Position numbers and translations under genes: made by a program
Shown: positions 62,659-64,000 of the stretch, piece after piece
Layout of the letters: every line of letters begins with the position of its first letter
How positions within the stretch are numbered: the stretch's first letter is position 1
Notes under the pieces: generated by a model
What the model saw: the letters and a program-made list of their open reading frames with translations, nothing else
Told to the model about the DNA's origin: nothing
Database searches by the model: none
Source of the DNA: Agarilytica sp033852165
GTDB lineage: Bacteria > Pseudomonadota > Gammaproteobacteria > Pseudomonadales > Cellvibrionaceae
NCBI GenBank assembly: GCA_033852165.1
Contig: JAWSUZ010000035.1
Coordinates: 50,178 to 114,177, forward strand
DNA: 64,000 nucleotides
Direction of reading: 5' to 3'

Positions 62659-63716
62659 GAGGATTGACCAGGTATTTCTTTGTAGGCGTCTTTATTTTGG
62701 GTGATAAACATGGCATCACCGTAACTAAAAAATCGATATTTCTGTTCGATAGCTTCTTTATAGGCGGCCATCGTATTGCCGTAGCCCGCAAATGCACTCA
62801 CCAGCATTAATAAAGTGCTCTCGGGCAAATGAAAATTCGTAATTAAAGTATCCACCACCTGATAACGAAAACCGGGGTAGATAAAAATATTGGTATCGCC
62901 ATGGAACGGTTTGATCTTTCCACCCTGTGCAGCTGTTTCCAGACAACGAACACTGGTCGTCCCCACTGCAATCACTCGATTACCACGGGCTTTGGTTTCG
63001 GCCACCAAATCGCAGACTTCTTGAGAGACATCCATCACTTCAGAATGCATATGGTGGTCGGCTATATCATCTGCTCGAACGGGCTGAAAAGTACCGGCCC
63101 CTACATGCAAGGTAACGTATGCCTGATTCACGCCTTTTTGCTTTAGCTGATCGAGCAAGGCTTCATCGAAGTGTAAACCAGCGGTCGGCGCCGCCACTGC
63201 GCCACGCTTATTACTGTAAACCGTCTGATAACGCTCCCTATCCGAATCTTCATCGGGGCGATCTATATAAGGCGGAAGTGGCATATGTCCAACGGATTCA
63301 AGGACAGTAAGCGCTGACTTATCGCCCAAAAACAGGAGCTCAAATAAGGCGCCATCGCGGGCCATCATCTCTAGTTCGGTGCCCCCCTCCAATACAATAC
63401 GCGACCCAATCTTGGGCGACTTGCTCGCCCGAACATGGGCCAAAACACGATTCTCGTCCAACACACGCTCAACCAAAACCTCGACCTTGCCGCCTGAAGC
63501 TTTACGGCCAAACACACGAGCAGGAATCACCCGAGTATCGTTAAAAACCATCAAATCACCCGGTCTTACGAGATCCAAAACATCGCCAAAATGCCGATGA
63601 GACAGTTCCCCTGACGGACCATCCAAGTGAAGAACCCGGCTCGCCACCCGTTCAGGCATAGGTTGTTTTGCGATCAAGCCTTCAGGTAAATTGTAATGAA
63701 AATCTTCGCGTCGCAT
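62655..63716 (-). CDS. queA: S-adenosylmethionine:tRNA ribosyltransferase-isomerase QueA
   Basis: 353 residues from the ATG at 63716 (MRREDFHYNLPEGLIA), the standard start; the longer open frame upstream runs across the tRNA-Leu gene on the other strand and is rejected. QueA adds the cyclopentenediol precursor to preQ1-tRNA after Tgt. Signature blocks are FNDTRVIPARVFG, AAPTAGLHFDE and TNFHLPESTLLMLV. It forms an operon with tgt. Confidence 0.97.
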   Translation of the reverse strand: MRREDFHYNLPEGLIAKQPMPERVASRVLHLDGPSGELSHRHFGDVLDLVRPGDLMVFNDTRVIPARVFGRKASGGKVEVLVERVLDENRVLAHVRASKSPKIGSRIVLEGGTELEMMARDGALFELLFLGDKSALTVLESVGHMPLPPYIDRPDEDSDRERYQTVYSNKRGAVAAPTAGLHFDEALLDQLKQKGVNQAYVTLHVGAGTFQPVRADDIADHHMHSEVMDVSQEVCDLVAETKARGNRVIAVGTTSVRCLETAAQGGKIKPFHGDTNIFIYPGFRYQVVDTLITNFHLPESTLLMLVSAFAGYGNTMAAYKEAIEQKYRFFSYGDAMFITQNKDAYKEIPGQSS

Positions 63717-63799
63717 AAATAAAGAAAGGAATCCTAGAGTTCGATCAAAATTGGAGCGCAAGATTAAAGGAAAAGCCTCAGATTTACCACGTTTAGCAG

Positions 63800-63827
63800 T
63801 TGACCCCAGAGAAACCGCTGATATAAT
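63800..63827 (+). promoter_or_regulatory. Promoter of the tRNA-Leu gene
   Basis: TTGACC (63800-63805) and TATAAT (63822-63827) with a 16-bp spacer, followed by the GC-rich stretch TTGCCGCCC, like stringent promoters of stable RNA genes. It is about 80 bp before the tRNA. Confidence 0.75.
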
Positions 63828-63907
63828 TGCCGCCCTTCGAGATGGCAGATAAACGCAGCTCGGATAGATGGATAAAGCGATACATAAATATCGCGCTACA
63901 GAATTAT

Positions 63908-63994
63908 GCCAGAGTGGTGAAATTGGTAGACACAGGGGATTCAAAATCCCCCGATCGCAAGATTGTGCCGGTTCGAGTCCGGCCTCTGGTACCA
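63908..63994 (+). tRNA. tRNA-Leu (anticodon CAA)
   Basis: An 87-nt cloverleaf. The acceptor arms GCCAGAG and CTCTGGT pair with a terminal G-U; the anticodon stem GGGGA/TCCCC closes a loop TTCAAAA, giving CAA. A long variable arm is present as in class II tRNAs, followed by GGTTCGAGTCC and an encoded CCA end. Confidence 0.97.
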
Positions 63995-64000
63995 CACATA

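Noticed and set aside
63717..63995. N-terminal extension of the queA frame
   Set aside because: It crosses the tRNA-Leu gene and its promoter on the other strand; the standard QueA start is at 63716.
63908..64000. tRNA-Leu 3' end as a phage or island attachment site
   Set aside because: No integrase gene and no second copy of the tRNA end in the window.

Overview
The window looks like chromosomal DNA of a marine-type gammaproteobacterium, probably from the Cellvibrionales / Saccharophagus-Teredinibacter neighbourhood. This is inferred from gene order and protein character only: rlmN-pilW-rodZ-ispG-hisS-yfgM-bamB-der, queA-tgt-secD-secF, and trmJ-iscR-iscS followed by a suf cluster are all gammaproteobacterial arrangements. 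No 16S rRNA gene is present, so the genus is not settled.

Layout. (1) 1-10,000 is a gene-poor, AT-rich accessory stretch with long intergenic regions. It holds a GyrI-like effector-binding protein, a YrbL-like protein, a small ABM-type monooxygenase, a secreted protein with a C-terminal domain of the PHA-depolymerase-associated type, two overlapping SymE-like genes, an orphan, a secreted protein made of 17-residue repeats, and an exported MetX-like alpha/beta hydrolase. (2) 10,022-17,560 is a thiamine operon led by a promoter and a TPP riboswitch: thiC, thiO, thiS, thiG, a thiD-thiE fusion and thiF with a rhodanese domain. It is interrupted after thiO by a cluster of palindromic REP-like units. 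(3) 17,727-22,031 holds a membrane Ser/Thr kinase with cysteine-paired TPR-like repeats, its small exported neighbour, a voltage-gated-type potassium channel and a SUI1/YciH protein. (4) 22,105-31,401 (minus strand) is a conserved housekeeping block: der, bamB, yfgM, hisS, ispG, rodZ, pilW, rlmN, ndk. (5) 31,884-33,065 holds a flavodoxin-like protein and an exported glutathione-peroxidase-like protein. (6) 33,062-41,287 (minus) is an iron-sulfur assembly operon, iscR-iscS-sufB-sufC-sufD-sufS-sufA-like-sufT-sufE, driven from a promoter covered by two abutting IscR-type operators. trmJ and suhB lie beside it. (7) 43,503-46,108 holds two lipoproteins of unknown function. (8) 46,444-52,693 is the most unusual locus: a TPR M48-like metalloprotease, a divergent sigma-like factor, a possible 46-residue protein, a membrane zinc-finger anti-sigma-like protein, a caspase-like protease, an outer-membrane beta-barrel and a DUF4384 lipoprotein, all on one strand. 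(9) 52,822-58,179 has an SGNH-like lipoprotein and two tandem paralogous hybrid histidine kinases. (10) 58,332-63,994 has secF, secD (no yajC), tgt, queA and a tRNA-Leu(CAA).

How parts work together. The thi genes build both halves of thiamine phosphate and join them, under TPP control. The suf/isc genes form a self-contained Fe-S factory under IscR feedback. The 46-53 kb locus has the parts expected of an envelope-sensing, protease-gated signalling system (sigma-like factor, membrane regulator, two proteases, an outer-membrane protein and a lipoprotein); this reading is inference. A family of degenerate 7-bp tandem arrays recurs in intergenic gaps across the window.
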